A DNA stretch of 64,000 bases, taken from assembly GCA_026545225.1 (NCBI GenBank), contig CM048854.1:28835230-28899229 (forward strand), in the 5' to 3' direction. Below the pieces are notes generated by a model. The model was not told the origin of the DNA, did no database searches, and saw only the letters and a program-made list of their open reading frames with translations. Numbering within the stretch: the first letter of the stretch is position 1; each line of letters begins with the position of its first letter. This document shows, piece after piece, positions 10,072-23,242 of the stretch. The stretch comes from Cornus controversa (taxonomy: Eukaryota; Streptophyta; Magnoliopsida; Cornales; Cornaceae). Both the position numbers and the translations under genes were made by a program.

Positions 10072-12545
10072 TTAGACATAATACCTTCTCAAATGGGTTG
10101 CATTCCAAGAATTGCGAATTGGCTCTGCGTCGCTAATTTTGCAAAACTTGTATGCACCATTTCCAATCACTTCTGTGACTTTGTATGAGACTTCCCATCT
10201 TGCTCTGAACTTTTCAGCATTAAGTTCATTCGTATTGTCAGTGACTTTTCTTAGCACCTAGTCCCCCAGTACGAATGCTCGATGTTTTACCTTTTTGTCG
10301 TAACTATTTTTAACCATCTTTTGATATGACATCAGCCTGATTTGAGCTGCCTCCCTCATTTCTTCAAGGAGATCTAGGTTCTGTTTTAGCATTTAATCAT
10401 TTTGCCCACTCTTTAGTACTTCCAACATGATCGTTGGGGTAGATAGCTCGGTTAGTATCACTTTTTTGGTTCCATAGGCCAGGCATAATAGACTTTCTCC
10501 GATTAGTCATCTAGGTGTTGTTCGGTAGGCTTTGAGCACTTTAGGTAGCTCGTCCAGCCATTTGCCTTTCTGGGCTTTCAGTTTCTTTCGAACGCATTCA
10601 AAGATGGTCCGATTGGTTATCTCTGTTTGGCCATTCCCCTGTAGATATGATATAGAGGAGAATTTCTAATTGATCCCATATTTTTTAAAGAACTTTTTTA
10701 TCGGTCGATTGTCAAAGTTTTTGGCATTATCCATGATAATGGATTATGGCAAACCGAATCGACAGATAATGTTGCTCCAAATGAACCTTTTTACTTGTAC
10801 GTGGGTGATCGTTGCGTAGGGTTCTGCTTCGACCCACTTTGTGAAGTGATCTGTGGCTAAGAAGACATATTTCTTGCTGTTGGCAGCTTTAAGGAGCGGT
10901 CCAACTGAATCCATTCCCTTTTTCACAAATGGCGATGGACTGGCTATGGTGGTTAAATCTTCTGGGGGATAATGGGGTATTCTTGCATGTTGTTGGCATT
11001 TATCACATTTTTATGTATGCTCTTCGACATCTCAAGCCATGTACGGCCAGAAATATCCATGGGTAATGGCCTTATGAGGCAACAATCTCCCTCTTGAATG
11101 ATTTCCACATATACCTTTTGTGAGTTCTGGTGAGTATTTCTTTAGCTTCTAAAGGTGTAACACATCTTAAGTAGGGCCCTAAAAATAATCTCCTTTAAAG
11201 ATGTTCATTGATTATTAAATATCTTGAGGAATTCATTTTGATCTTCCTTACTTCTTCTCTTGGGGTTGGCAATACTCCATTGATGAGAAAAAACCTTTAT
11301 AGGATCCATCCATCTAGGTTGGTTTTACAAAGCTAGTACTTCCTTTCGAACGTAGATGTTAAACACATGCAAAGTGTCGATCGACACTATCCTAATCAGG
11401 TCTGGCAGAGATGCCGAAACCGAACACGCTAGTTTGTCAATTGTTAGGTTCAAGTCCCTTGGGATTTGGGAAACTTTGACTTGGTTGAACTTTCTGAGTT
11501 CTCTTTCTGCCAAGTCTTTGTAAACTTTCTTACGATCATCTTTTGGAAAGTGCTCCCCGCTAACCTGTTTCACAATTAGCTGAGAATCACTAAAAACTTG
11601 CAGATTTTTTACCTGGAGTGTCTGTACCAGTCTTAATCCTACTAACACGGCTTCGTATTCAGCTTCATTGTTTGATACAAGAAATTTTAAATGGATTGCT
11701 TGTTGTAAAGCCGTCTCATTTGGAGTTTGAATCTCTATGCCAATGCTTGATCCTTTATGTGTCAATGACCCATCGATATAGAGTTTCAATTCAGGTTGAG
11801 CTGAAACTTCTGATTCCTCATCGTTCTCTAACTCATACTTAAGCAAGAAATCTGTAATTGCTTGCCCTTTTATTGCGGTCCGAGGTTCATAAGTTACGTC
11901 GTAGGCTCCCAATTCAATGGCCCACTTGGTGACTCTTCCTTACTGATTAGGCTTATGGAGAATTGCTCTAATTGAAAATTTGGTCGGGATAATAATTGGG
12001 TGAGCCTTAAAGTAGTGCCTAAGTTTTCTCTTTACTTGGACCAGGGCTAGCACGACTTTCTCAACTTTCGAGTACCTCTGTTCTGCTTCAGTCATAGTTT
12101 TACTTGAGTATAACATTGTGTATTGCTTCTTACCGAGCTCTCTGATCAGAACTGCACTTGTGGCTGTTTGGCGTCCTATACTCCTTTTCCCTTCATCCTG
12201 ATAGCATCGAAAAAGGTTTTGCATTTGTTAAAAAGTCGAGAGATGAATCTACTTAGAGCATCGATGCGTCTTGTTAGGATTTGAATGTTCCTGTGAGTTT
12301 TTGGTTTCTCATTTTGAAGAAGAGTATTCACCTGAACCGACTTGCTTCTATTCCCGTTCGGTTCACTATATGCCCCAAGAATTGCCCTGAAGAAACTCTA
12401 GAAGAGCACTTCTAAGTGTTCAGTTTCATGTTGTAGTTTCACAAGGTGTCAAATACCTCTCTGGATATGTTTCACATGATCTTCTTTTTTAAGACTTTTT
12501 ATCATCATGTCATTTATATACGCTTCAATCGTTTGTCCTCTACAG
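10072..12545 (-). pseudogene. Ty3/Tat pol relic: RT, RNase H and integrase
   Basis: On the minus strand, RT appears first at 12545-12000: the catalytic YVDD region reads YINDM, so the first Asp of the pair is Asn. RT is followed by words such as YSKVEKVVLALVQ. RNase H follows (about 11800-11600) with YIDGS, NNEAEYEA and VFSDSQL, giving the D-E-D catalytic residues. Integrase has a zinc-binding remnant (KCDKCQ), then GMDSVGPL, then IMDNAKNF and QGNGQTEITN, so the D, D and E positions are all present. The C-terminal domain reads VIGNGAYKF and WNATHLRRYY. Several stops (for example after GLP near 10745 and two near 11010-11030) sit where CAA or CGA codons are expected. This fits C-to-T decay of a methylated element. 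Confidence 0.85.
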
Positions 12546-13197
12546 GATCAGCAAAAACATCTGCACAAAGGAGGGTAGAATTCCTATGTTATTCGGAAAG
12601 TCCTTCCAAGGACGACTCCCACACACACTAATAAAAGGTACTATAGCACAATAGATCATGTTCAAATGTGTCTCCTAAAATAAATTTCTAGCTTCGTTGT
12701 TGAGAAACTTCATATGATCAAAACATGCATTTAACATATGAGTAGGAATTCAATAATAGATCATTTAAGCTCTGTTCCAGACTCCCTCCTAGCTTCTCCT
12801 CGGTGGTGTCCCCCTTTCGTCTATGTTTCGAGTCAGCAAATGCAATTAAAATGTATGCACGTTTTATAGTCAAATTAGATCATATTCCAAATGATATCAC
12901 ATCCTTGGAAGATTCGAATCCTTGACACCTAACCAAACCATTTTATCAGAGCGAACAAACATCCAAGATTTCATTCAAGGTTGGAAATTTTTTTTGCTGC
13001 TACTAATTATAATTATACAAAAAAAAGAGCCAGAATGTCACTACTTATTGTACACAAATGACAAGCATTAAAAGGCTCTACTCAATATGTTACAAAGATA
13101 TATCACCTTTCAAGCATTACAATAAAGGCTATATCTATATGTTACAAAACATCTCCACCACCCCCAATTGACCATTTTTGAACATCAAGGGCAGGGA
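12546..13197. other. 3' flank of the receptor kinase gene
   Basis: No gene. Contains the junction with the truncated Tat element on its right edge and, at 13000-13197, the likely 3' untranslated region of the minus-strand kinase gene. A clear minus-strand AATAAA was not found, so the cleavage site is undetermined. Confidence 0.4.
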
Positions 13198-16100
13198 TTA
13201 AACTTTGTCACCACCCTTCAGTTCCTCCTCCTTGGCAACACCATCTTTATTAACTATGACGCCGAGCAATTTACAAGGCTCGGCGTCCTTTAACATTTGA
13301 ACCACACTTCTCATTTTCGGCCTTAGCTGTGGAAGCCTTGCTGTGCAGAGAATGGCAATTTTCAGGACCTTAATTGCATCTTCCTTGTAAGCTTCTGGGA
13401 TATTTGAATCCACTATGCTTAACACACTGTCTCTGCTATTCAGTTTGCAGCATATCCAATTCACTATGTCCTTGTTATCTCCAAACTCAGGCTCAATCGG
13501 CCTCTTTCCCGTTACAAGCTCCATCAAAACAACTCCGAAGCTATACACATCACTCTTCTCATTTACCTTGTATGTGTACCCATACTCTGCACAATCATTG
13601 GTGTCATAAAAACACTAATCAATATCAAGACCTAATGTCAAAATAAAATGATATGTAGTCGGCCAATTGAACTAATTTGACCGTGAGTTGAGAATGAAAT
13701 CATCATAACATTAGCTATCATGAATCATGAAGACTCATTCCTCACTCACATAAATGGGCAGTGTATCATGACTTGATGTCAAAATAACCAAAAAAAATAT
13801 AGACAAAATGGTGCTTACCCGGAGCGATATATCCATGTGTTCCTGCAATGACATGAGTTGAATCCTTGCTTGAATTGGCATGAACAATCTTTGCTAGCCC
13901 AAAATCAGCTATCCTAGGCTTCAAGAACTCATCCAACAAAATGTTGCTGGACTTCACGTCCCGGTGGATCACCGGCCTGTCGCAACCGTGATGCAAATAC
14001 TCCAACCCTTTTGCCGCCCCCACGGCAATCTCAAACCTCGTCTCCCAATCCAATGTCATCTTTTTGCACGAATGCAATTGATCCCATAAACTTCCATTTG
14101 GCATATACTCATACACCAACAAGCTCGAGTCTTCGCTAGTAATGCTGCAATACAATTTCACCACATTAACATGCCGGATTGAGCTCAACGTCTGCACCTC
14201 CGCGTCAAATTCCGGTGACTTACCGCGACTTTTTGCTAGGATCGGAGTACTACTCCTGGTCATTTTCCGGCTAGTGGATTGATCAGAGTTCCATATGTGC
14301 TTCACGGCTAGATCTATACCATTTGCTAAAGCAACTTTATATACATTTCCAGAACCACCTTTTCCTATTAGATTCTCTTGCTTGATTGAATCTAGAATCT
14401 CATTTTCTGTGAAACTCAACACATGGAATGACTTGACATCCCAAGAATCTTCCTTCAAAGTATGTTCATGATCTTTTTGACTCTTCTTTAAGTAAAAGAA
14501 ACAACCAAGTGAGATAAGCAAGGCAAATGACCCAATTGAGAAGCAAACTATGAGAGTCCTGAGCTCTTTGGACAGACCGGAATCTGACGAACACTGCCTG
14601 AAGTACTTGATGTTCTGACTGCAGAGACCGTTGTTTCCAGTGAAGCTGCCGTTGTATGCTTCGATCCTAAGAGATTCTGGTATGGGTCCAGTTAAATGGT
14701 TGTAGGAGAGATCAAGAAGGCTCAGCCTCAGGGACGACAAACTCGCCGGAATTTGACCGGAGAGTTCATTTCCGGACAAGTTTAAGGAGTTTAGAGTCTG
14801 GAAAGAACCCAGAGAAGTCGGAATTTGGCCGGAAAGTGAATTCTGTGCCATATTTAAATCGCTGAGAGAATCACAAGAGGCTATACTCTCCGGAATTTCG
14901 CCGGAAAACCTGTTGCTTTGCAAATGAAGACTGCTTAGTTGTTGAAGGTTGCCAATTTTCGCTGGTAGTTCGCCAGAAAATTGATTGTAACTAAGATCAA
15001 TCATTACTAATGCTCTAGCTGCCGAAATCTCCGATGGTAACTCGCCGGATAATCGATTGTTGCCGGTGAATAATTGTGCCAAAGACTTTGCACTCCCAAT
15101 ATTGGACGTAATTGGACCTTCGAATTGATTCAATTTAATATCAATTATAGTAACGTTGGGTAGTCCCCAAATTCCACTAGGAACTACACCAGAAAGCGAA
15201 TTATTGCTCACCCGAAAACGTGTCAACGACGTACAATCCGCATAACTAGCCGGAATTTCGCCGGAAAGTTGATTCTGAAGCAACAAAAGCTGTGCCATCT
15301 TCCCCTTCTTGCACATATCCGGCGGTATCGTGCCGGTTAGAAAATTCTCCGACGCGTCAATGAAATCGAAGTCCGCCCACGACCCGAGCTTCGGAGGCAG
15401 CGAACCGGTGAGCTTATTCGTATACAACGACAAGTTCACAAGTCGCCGGAAGTCCCCAAGCTCTGCCGGAATATCGCCGGAAAGTTCGTTCTCGAAGAGT
15501 TGCAAACTTACCAGCTGAGTCAATAACCTGACCTCCGAGAGATCGCCCACAAGATAATTCGTTGAAGCGTCAAAGTTTTCGAGACGCGATAGGTTTCCTA
15601 ACCCAACAGGGAGTTTTCCGGTCAACTGGTTATTGTATAGCTCAAGCTGCCATAGCTTCCGAAGCTTCGAAATCTCCCCCGGAATTTCACCGGAGAGAAA
15701 ATTATCCGACAGCTCGAGATTAATAACCTCCGTCAGATTCCCAATATCGGCCGGAATTCGACCCTCTATGCTACAATTGGAAAGATAGACCCAATTCAAT
15801 TGGGTTAGCTTCACAACCTCCATCGGAAACGGAGTTTTGTCAAATGGGTTGTCTCCGAGAGACAATTGAACCAAACCCGTCATATTTTCCAGGGAATTCC
15901 ACGGGAAAGTGCCGGAAAATCTACTGTTATTCATATACAGATACATTAGTCTGTTCATAGATGAGATACTCGGAACCGAGCCGGAGAACAAATTGTTTCC
16001 GAGATCCAAGTACTTCAATCGAACACATTTGTTCAAATCCTCTGTTACGCGTCCATACAGTGAGTTAAATCCGAGCGAGAGCTTTTCCAATGATTGGAGC

Positions 16101-16387
16101 TCGCAAATCGAACCAAAAGGAGGGACACCACTGAGCCATTGATTCGAAAGTTCGATTTCTCTAACGGACCCATCTGGGTTGCAGGTGACACCTTTGAAAT
16201 TGAATATGGAATTATTCGATTCCCACGAATGAAACACGTTGGTGTTGGTGTTGGATTTTTGGAGGGCGGTTTTGATGTTTAGGAGTATTTGGAGATCGTC
16301 GGAATAGGTGGTGGTGGAGAGGTAGAGGAGAGAGAAGAGTAGAGAGAGAAAGTGAAGGTTTAGCGGGGAAGAGTTTGTCGCCGACAT
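13198..16387 (-). CDS. LRR receptor-like protein kinase, subfamily XI (HAIKU2/RLK7-like)
   Basis: Two exons, 16387-13819 and 13586-13198, joined across a 232-bp intron (GTAAGC donor, TTGTGCAG acceptor) that splits the Glu codon of the GYIAPEY motif. The product is 985 residues, close to the usual 970-1000 of this group. Residues 1-28 form a signal peptide. An LRR N-terminal cap follows, then about 20 plant-type LRRs with recurring LSGEIP/LTGxIP words. A single membrane span lies near residues 610-635. The cytoplasmic kinase has a glycine loop IGKGGSGNVYKV (about 675), invariant Lys in LAVKHIW, catalytic HRDVKSSNILLDE (about 806, RD type), DFGLAK and YSFGVVLMELVTGKRP. All catalytic residues are present. 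It should act at the plasma membrane as a receptor for secreted peptides; RLK7 perceives PIP peptides and HAIKU2 controls seed size. Which orthologue this is cannot be settled from sequence alone. Confidence 0.95.
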
Positions 16388-17943
16388 ATCGGACCGGTGA
16401 CGGAGAAGAGAAGAGAAGTGTTGTTAGTTAGTAATACGAAAATGGTAGGAAGATCAGCGAGAGAGCCATTTTAACAGAATGGTGGGCTTTCTTTCACATT
16501 GCTTTCTTTTGGATTGTAATGAACGAGAGGTCAATTCAGTATTCCGTGTTTTTAAATATTGAGTGCGTATTTCGTTCACAATGGAATAGTTGTTAAAAAA
16601 AAAAAAAAAACCTTCTTGGTGTCTGATTATATATATATATATATATATATAATTGAATAAGTGATTTATATTAAAACTTTATAATTCTTTTTGCTTAAAC
16701 AAATTGCAAAATTGACATTTTATGGAAGTTCTCGTGAGGCCTGTAATTTCCCGTGGGGAGAATCTAAATGCCAATAAAATCACAAGAGGAGTTGATCCAA
16801 AAAAAATAGAATACAAAAATTAAATTCGTTTTTAAATTTTACAAAACCTAAGAGTAATTTTTGTTAGATGAAAATTAATAATTGAAAGTGAAAGGAGAAG
16901 AAAGTGAAGCGAATGAAATTTTTTTTTTATTTTTTTCTAAATAAAATAAAAATATTATAATAAATTTTTTATTTTTATGATATAACAAAAATGCGAGTAA
17001 AGCTTTTATTGGAAGAAGACCATCAATGTGGAAGTCCACGCACGATAAAGGCAATAAAGCAATTTAGGGGTGGCTTTTTCGTTTGATATCTTAAAAAGTG
17101 AGAAATATAGACAGTTTTGTAAATGCGCTTTATTTTATGTGATATGACACGAGTGCTCCTTACTTGTAAATAAAAGTATAAAGTATTACTGTATTAGGGT
17201 TATTTTTGTCATTTACTTTAACATAAAATTAAAAAAAAAAATACATATATTTCACTTTTTCTTTTTTTAGATATACAAGCGATTTGAGCCCCCATCTGGG
17301 CAAAAAGTATGCGTCTCCCAACTAGGAAATAAAAAAAAAGGTTGATCAAGATTATCCATTTCGTATATCCTTCTTCTTGTTATGATTTTCATTTAGCTTT
17401 CAATCACATTAACTAAAAAAACGAACTGACTCAAACTTGACCAATAAAAACGATTTCAATCCTCCAAATACCACGAATGAATGATTGATTATTTATAGCA
17501 TGTCGGATGAACGAAGACCAACTCCTACAAATAGGGATCAACTTATGTAACACACGATTATGTCCCACTTGTGCAATAATTTTACATTAGTTACGTAACA
17601 TATAATGTAAAGTTATTACTTAAGCATTTAACGTAATTGTTGTATAAGAGAAGATTTGGATTCCAAGTCCTAATTATGCCACTTCTCACTAGATGGGATT
17701 CAGCAAATGTGACAAAATCAGTGGTTTAATACATCTAATTGCTTCTTTTTTTTCTTTTCTTTCTCGGCAAGTAGGTTTGAATCAAATTTGTTAAAAACAA
17801 TTATTAAAAATAGAATGAAGCACTTCTTCCCACGGCCATCCCTTTTTTTTTTCTTTCTAATTTTGATTTTTTATACAAGAAATTTTATTCACAAGTTTAA
17901 GGATGAAGAATTACATGTTAGAACGTTCACTTTTGTGCAAAAA
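16388..17943. other. Upstream region of the receptor kinase gene
   Basis: Contains the presumed promoter and 5' leader of the minus-strand kinase gene (just above 16387). A T-rich/GA-rich leader lies at 16390-16440 and a (TA)n microsatellite at 16628-16650. Further out it is AT-rich with no ORF of interest. I cannot identify a TATA box or transcription start with confidence. Confidence 0.4.
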
Positions 17944-18086
17944 CTTGTTTGGTTCAGTTTTTAAAAAAATTCTTTTAACTGAATTTTTGTATTAAAATAG
18001 TCAATCAAACAAATTATTGTATGCCATTCTGATTTTTAGTTATCTGAAAACACAAAACTGTTTTAAAAATAAGTGAACCAAACAAG
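17944..18086. mobile_element. Short MITE-like inverted-repeat element
   Basis: Ends are 'cttgtttggttca' on the left and its reverse complement 'tgaaccaaacaag' on the right. T/A-rich inner arms also pair (ttttaaaa on both sides). Length is 143 bp with no coding. No convincing target-site duplication was found, so the superfamily is open; the GTTTGGTTCA motif is common in plant MITEs. Confidence 0.6.
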
Positions 18087-18590
18087 CAATTAATAATTAA
18101 ACTATATAAAGACATCATTTTAATTTATATGTCCTGGATGCAGATCAGGATTCACTGTGCAAGGACAATACAGAATTGGACCTTATATATTTTTGGTTAT
18201 CCGTTTCTTTTTCATGTCAAAAGAAAGAGGAGAGGAGAGGAGAGGAAAGGAAAGGAAAGGAAAGAAAAGGCATTGATGAAAGAAAATATAGGCGAACAAA
18301 TGATTCACAAAATTTCTACTATATTAATGAAAAATTAAAGCAGTGTATGCATGTAACGAAATACATGCATGAATTAAAAATAAAGAAAATAAAAAAGGTC
18401 GCTGTCAACGTGAAGGAAATTGCGCAGAAACAAATTAAGGCGTGCGAAATTATAATGGGCGACATTGCTTTAATATATGCGATGGAGGAGAGGTGCAATG
18501 TCGGCTTCTCAAGAGAGTCCGGTGACTTACGTTATCTAGTCTTAGCCGCCCACGTGAATCTGTGGATCATATATATATATATATATATAT

Positions 18591-18852
18591 GGACTTTAAA
18601 TCTTTACTACACTTTTTGCCGGAGCACTTGGTGGTGTACTCTTTCATGTCAATACTTCAAAATTTTATCACATTTAATGGCTAAAATTAATCACTATAGT
18701 TATACAAAATGAATTATATCGTCACGCGCGTTAATTCGGTAATATGGAATTTAGAGAGAATATTGATTCACAGAGAGAAAACTTTGAAGTATGGACATGA
18801 AAGAGAGTACACCAAGTGCTCCCGCAAAAAGTGTAGTAAAGATTTAAAGTCC
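18591..18852. mobile_element. Micron-like TIR element inside a (TA)n tract
   Basis: The left arm 18591-18670 and the reverse complement of the right arm 18770-18852 agree over about 80 bases with only a few differences. Both begin GGACTTTAAATC and continue through TTTACTACACTTTTTG and GAGCACTTGGTG. The ~100-bp centre is unpaired. Both ends abut (TA)n runs (18570-18590 and 18853-18874). This is the arrangement described for rice 'micron' elements, which insert into TA microsatellites. No transposase is encoded. Confidence 0.75.
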
Positions 18853-18874
18853 ATATATATATATATATATATAT

Positions 18875-21800
18875 ACTTTGTCTTCTGTATCTAAAATTCA
18901 GTACAGTCCCAGATAGCTATATCACTGCACGAGTGTTTCACATTTTTCTAATGACACAAATCTTCTCTAATCATTTCTATCCCAAGTTCCAAGACCCAAA
19001 TTCAATGAATCATAGATTCAGAGGATGGTTACTTTTTTCCAAGTTAGCATGGTGTATTTTTCGGGTGAAATTGGTTTTAGTTGGGAGGAGGGTTTAATTT
19101 GAGTTTAGACTCTCAATCCAAGTTTTGAGTGTAATTGTGGCTCCAACTAGAACTCTCACCTTATATTTTTTACACTCTTTCACATTTGATAAATTTTAGT
19201 TAAATTATTATTAATAATGCAAGTCGATCTTGGAAGAGATCATTGACACAAATCAAAATGATAAGATTGTTTTGTTGTGATATCAATGTGACGAGTTTAA
19301 AATAGAAAAACAGCCTCTCTGCATGCAAAGATAAGACTGTATACATTTAAGTTTGTTTAAAACAAATCGAGTTTGTATCGTTCGACATCTTTTCAAAACC
19401 AATTTCCTCTTTTTATTATTTTCACAACCTTGTTAAAATTCTGATCGGGTTAAAATTAAATCATCCAAATTTTATTTTTAGTGTCTTTTAATCCATATTT
19501 AACTTTAGGAGTTTTGGTTAATATGTACCCCATCACAAAGGAATCATGACCCAATCTTATCTTCACATTTGCAAGAAAAGTTGGAACAATTTTATCAGGC
19601 AGCTCATAAAAGCATCCTAATCCCTTTAAAATAAGAAAAGACTCATGCTATCATATTCACACAAGACAAATTATGCATTATTGGTAAGATGAGTAAAAGA
19701 TTTGATGGTTGGTCGTTCGCACCATGCAGAAACGTGTTTCAGATTCAAAACAAACAAACAAAAAAACATGTTGAATTTGATATATATATATATATATATA
19801 TATATCTTGTAATACTATTTGGTACCTACTCTTGAATACTAAAACACAGTGTTGGAATATAAATGGTAGTGATTCCAGAGCTTCTTTTGCTAGATTGAAA
19901 GATCGCTACAGACCATTTCCTTATTAATTAAAACATTTAGCTTATGTTTGCTAACTTAATTTTGTACTTAATTCTTAATAAATTAAGTGATTATGTTCAT
20001 TTAAAATGAGATTAAATTTTAATTTAAGGGTTTTTTTTTTCTCACTAAGCACCAAACACTTAAAATTCTCTTTAAGTAAAAAATAAAAAAAGAAAAAGTT
20101 TTCAATTTGTTCTCTGATCTGTCCAATGGAATATCCCATCTCATTTGTTGAATCAAGTCCATGTTCTCAATTCCTTTTCTTTTTTCTTGTTTTTTTTTTA
20201 ATTGTCCTCCATCCACCTTTGATCATTCAAAAGACAGAATCATCTGGAACCCCTCCCTTCCCACTGGTTTCTCTAATTTTCATACCATCTAGCCTTTTGC
20301 CCGTCCATCCCTTGTGTGTGTGTGTCTATATATATATATAAAACTTCCGCAAGAAACTCAAATCCACTTTGTTCTATTAGTACTTGAGCCCTCGACCTTC
20401 TACTGTGACAGATGAAGAAGCACGGGATGGAGCTACTCTAGGTTGAACCGCACTGAAATTTCTTTTATTTACATTTTATGCTTATAATTTTATTAAAATC
20501 TTAATAATACCCTCACAAAATAATTACCAACCCCCCACCCCAATTTCTAAACCCGCCCCCACTGAAGTTTTAGTCTTCACTCTCACGACCCTCGTTTCTC
20601 GTTTTCACACCCTCAGTGCTTCTGCTCCTCTCAATTGTAACCCATGTCTTTCTCTATCTAGAGTGAAGAACGTAATTGTTGACTTGTTATTCTTCAACTA
20701 TCATGCAACGTTTTTAAAATATGAAAATTCGTCGACAATAATTGTAAGTGTATCTAATGAAAATATCAATTAATGTTAAAATTCTTCTGTTTGTTATGGT
20801 AGTTCAGTTTTTATTTATTTTGATCTTATGTTCAAAACCATCCCCTCAAATAATTTTCTAGCTCTGTGGTTACCACTAACCTACAGACCTTGGTATCACT
20901 GTAGTTAAATGGCGCCAAATTATATGATTTTCATCTTATGACTGGCAACTAGGAACATACTCAACACTTTTAATGCGCCAGCTTCGAGGTTCCCATGTAT
21001 TCCTAACTAATATCCTCCGTTAGGATTACATTGAATTAGATTTGATACCTAATCCGACATTCGGTCACCCCTATGGCCCATAAGGTAGTTAGTTGTCAAA
21101 AATCACCATGGTTGATTTTTCATTGTTGATTTTGTGTTGCACTAAAGGTTGAGTTAAGTGTGTGTCTGTGACAATTTCCTCCAAAACCATGAGCAGCTGT
21201 TTGGAATCTTCAATTCCACTCTTGTGTGTGTTTAAGTGCTTTGAAGTCCATTTTTTCTACACGCTGATTTGGGCATAGTGTCCAAACGTGCATGTTTAAC
21301 TACGGAGTTTTTATAAGGTCCAAGCACGTCTTTTCAATCATCCTAATATTACTCTCGTTCAAATATATATGTTTAACTACATAGATTTTATAAGGTCCGA
21401 ACACGTCTTTTCAGCATGCTTATTTTTCTAATTCTTGTTCCACTCACGTATTCTTATTTCTTGATTTCTTATCATTTGTTCCCACTTCTCAAAATTGAAA
21501 TTGATTAAATTCAAATTAAATTTGACCAATGTTACAAGAAAGATTAATTGTAATAGAATAATGCTTCTAGAATAACTGTAAATGTGATCCATGCTTCTAG
21601 TAGCACCAAGTAGCTATTAATTGAATTGCAATTGTTTATGTTAAGTCTCATAGACTCATAGTTCTAATCTTCATTTTGAGGAATGTAGTTTTTTGCAGGG
21701 CATTTAAATAATTTGTACAGAGTAAAGACAACTACTTTCTAGAAGAGAAAGAAGCATTAAAGTTTCACATTTATAATCAGATTCAGATTCAATAGTACAA

Positions 21801-21920
21801 GATAAGAATGCAATTTTATTTAAATATATGAAAGGTTAAATGCATGTAGACCACTCCACCAAGGCAATGGATAAAAGTCAATTTGGGCCACACTATCTTT
21901 ATCTACCGGAGGGTGCCACC
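18875..21920. other. Intergenic region, no gene recognised
   Basis: AT-rich sequence with scattered T runs and a (TA)n tract at about 19782-19805. At 21290-21335 and 21369-21414 a ~46-bp segment with 'atgtttaacta', 'tttataaggtcc' and 'cacgtcttttca' is repeated directly with ~79-bp spacing. Short ORFs here lack domain features and fall mostly in homopolymer or microsatellite sequence. Confidence 0.4.
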
Positions 21921-22003
21921 TTGTCTGCCGCTTGTTAATTAATTGCCCATTGCTTTTGACTCCCATTCTCTTGCCGGTATGCCGTCCCTAACTAACATTC
22001 ATT

Positions 22004-22045
<42 letters not shown>

Positions 22046-22069
22046 TAAACACACGCATATATGTGTGTA

Positions 22070-22109
<40 letters not shown>

Positions 22110-22205
22110 CTTTGTCTGTCGGTTAATTAATTGCCCATTGCTTGGACTCCCATTCTCTTGCCGGTATGCCGTCCCTAACCAACATTCATTTATATATATA
22201 TATAT
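21921..22205. repeat. Direct ~80-bp duplication flanking TA/TG microsatellites
   Basis: The segment with 'ttaattaattgcccattgc', 'actcccattctcttgccgg' and 'tatgccgtccctaac' occurs at 21921-22007 and again at 22112-22192, differing at a few positions. The intervening 100 bp is (TA)n, (CA)n and (TG)n, and both copies end in (TA)n. This suggests duplication mediated by the microsatellite. Confidence 0.8.
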
Positions 22206-23090
22206 CATCTCTCTTTTAAGTGATTGTGGAATCTAGGTTCCGACCCTTCATATAAATGCTATGAGTCTGTGTTTAGGGAAGACTCAAGAAGTACTTCCGC
22301 AATATGTCTGGTGGAAATACATGAAATGTGTCCTATATGTTTTATTTTGTGTACAGACACGGTTCAAATTTATTTATTATATTTATACTAAGTGTATTGT
22401 AAATCTTTTTCAACTCAAGCACGGATTAAGAAAATTTTATAATTTTTTTTTCTGGCAATTAGTAGTATGAAAATAAATTTAAAATTTTATAGTGTAATTT
22501 TTTTGTTTACAAATGAATTTTAAAAGGTAGATGTAAATAAGATGATTATTTATAAATTAAGAGTATTTCATGAATTACCAAGTGCATAAAATAAGAAAAT
22601 AATATATTATAGGAGCTATATTTTAAATTTTTGAACTTTCCTTTAAATATAGAGTTCTAAAAATAAGAAAAAAGAAAGATTCAAATTGAATTTTTTTATA
22701 AATTTGGGAGAGTCACGTGTTAACTTTTCTTAGTATTTTAAAATTAATTGTTTATAGGAAAACTATATTTTATGAATTTTGGACAATTTTTTTCATATAT
22801 AGGATATAGTATTGAAGTCAGACGAATTATGACAAAATAGTAAATCATTTAAGATTTACCACTCTAAAATCATTGAGAATAACATTAATTTAAAACACAC
22901 TGAATTTTAAAATAAAAAAATTCCTCTAATTACAATATCAAAGCGTCTCATTTTTTCAAATTTCAATTCCAAAAATTCCATTCAGGTTTATGAATTTAAA
23001 AAAAAAAAAATTGAGAATAACATTAATTCCTCAAATGTGTCAACACAGAAATGTGACTATGTTCCATTGACGTTTTGCACACTGTCACGA
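22206..23090. other. Intergenic region, no gene recognised
   Basis: AT-rich, with many A/T homopolymers. No domain-bearing ORF or clear repeat boundary seen. Confidence 0.35.
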
Positions 23091-23195
23091 GTCTACTAGC
23101 TACTGACCATGTCTTTTTATTGGTCTCACTTTTTCCAGGACATGATAAACACAAAATTATATACAATTCTATAGTGCATAATGTGTTTTGATTTG

Positions 23196-23242
<47 letters not shown>

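Larger units (their letters stand above)
5638..12545 (-). mobile_element. 5'-truncated Ty3/Tat-type LTR retrotransposon (minus orientation)
   Basis: Read on the minus strand the order is RT fragment (12545-12000), RNase H (11912-11380), integrase (about 11050-10300), integrase C-terminal domain (10257-10072), non-coding spacer, minisatellite (9430-8620), an ORF on the opposite strand (6378-8346), a purine-rich tract and a 3' LTR (6014-5638). An extra RNase H, an antisense ORF and tandem repeats between pol and the 3' LTR are known traits of the plant Tat lineage. Homology stops inside RT at about 12545; gag, protease, the 5' half of RT and the 5' LTR are missing. Frameshifts and stops make it non-functional. 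The truncation point is about 650 bp from the 3' end of the receptor kinase gene. Confidence 0.8.

Noticed and set aside
15309-16282. Plus-strand ORFs inside the receptor kinase
   Set aside because: Shadows of the LRR coding strand with no domain similarity.
18176-18894. Possible small genes between 18.1 and 18.9 kb
   Set aside because: The ORFs cross the inverted-repeat element and (TA)n tracts; no conserved domain or splice context.
21943-22236. Protein of alternating Tyr/Ile and Cys/Val
   Set aside because: Translation of TA and TG microsatellites.
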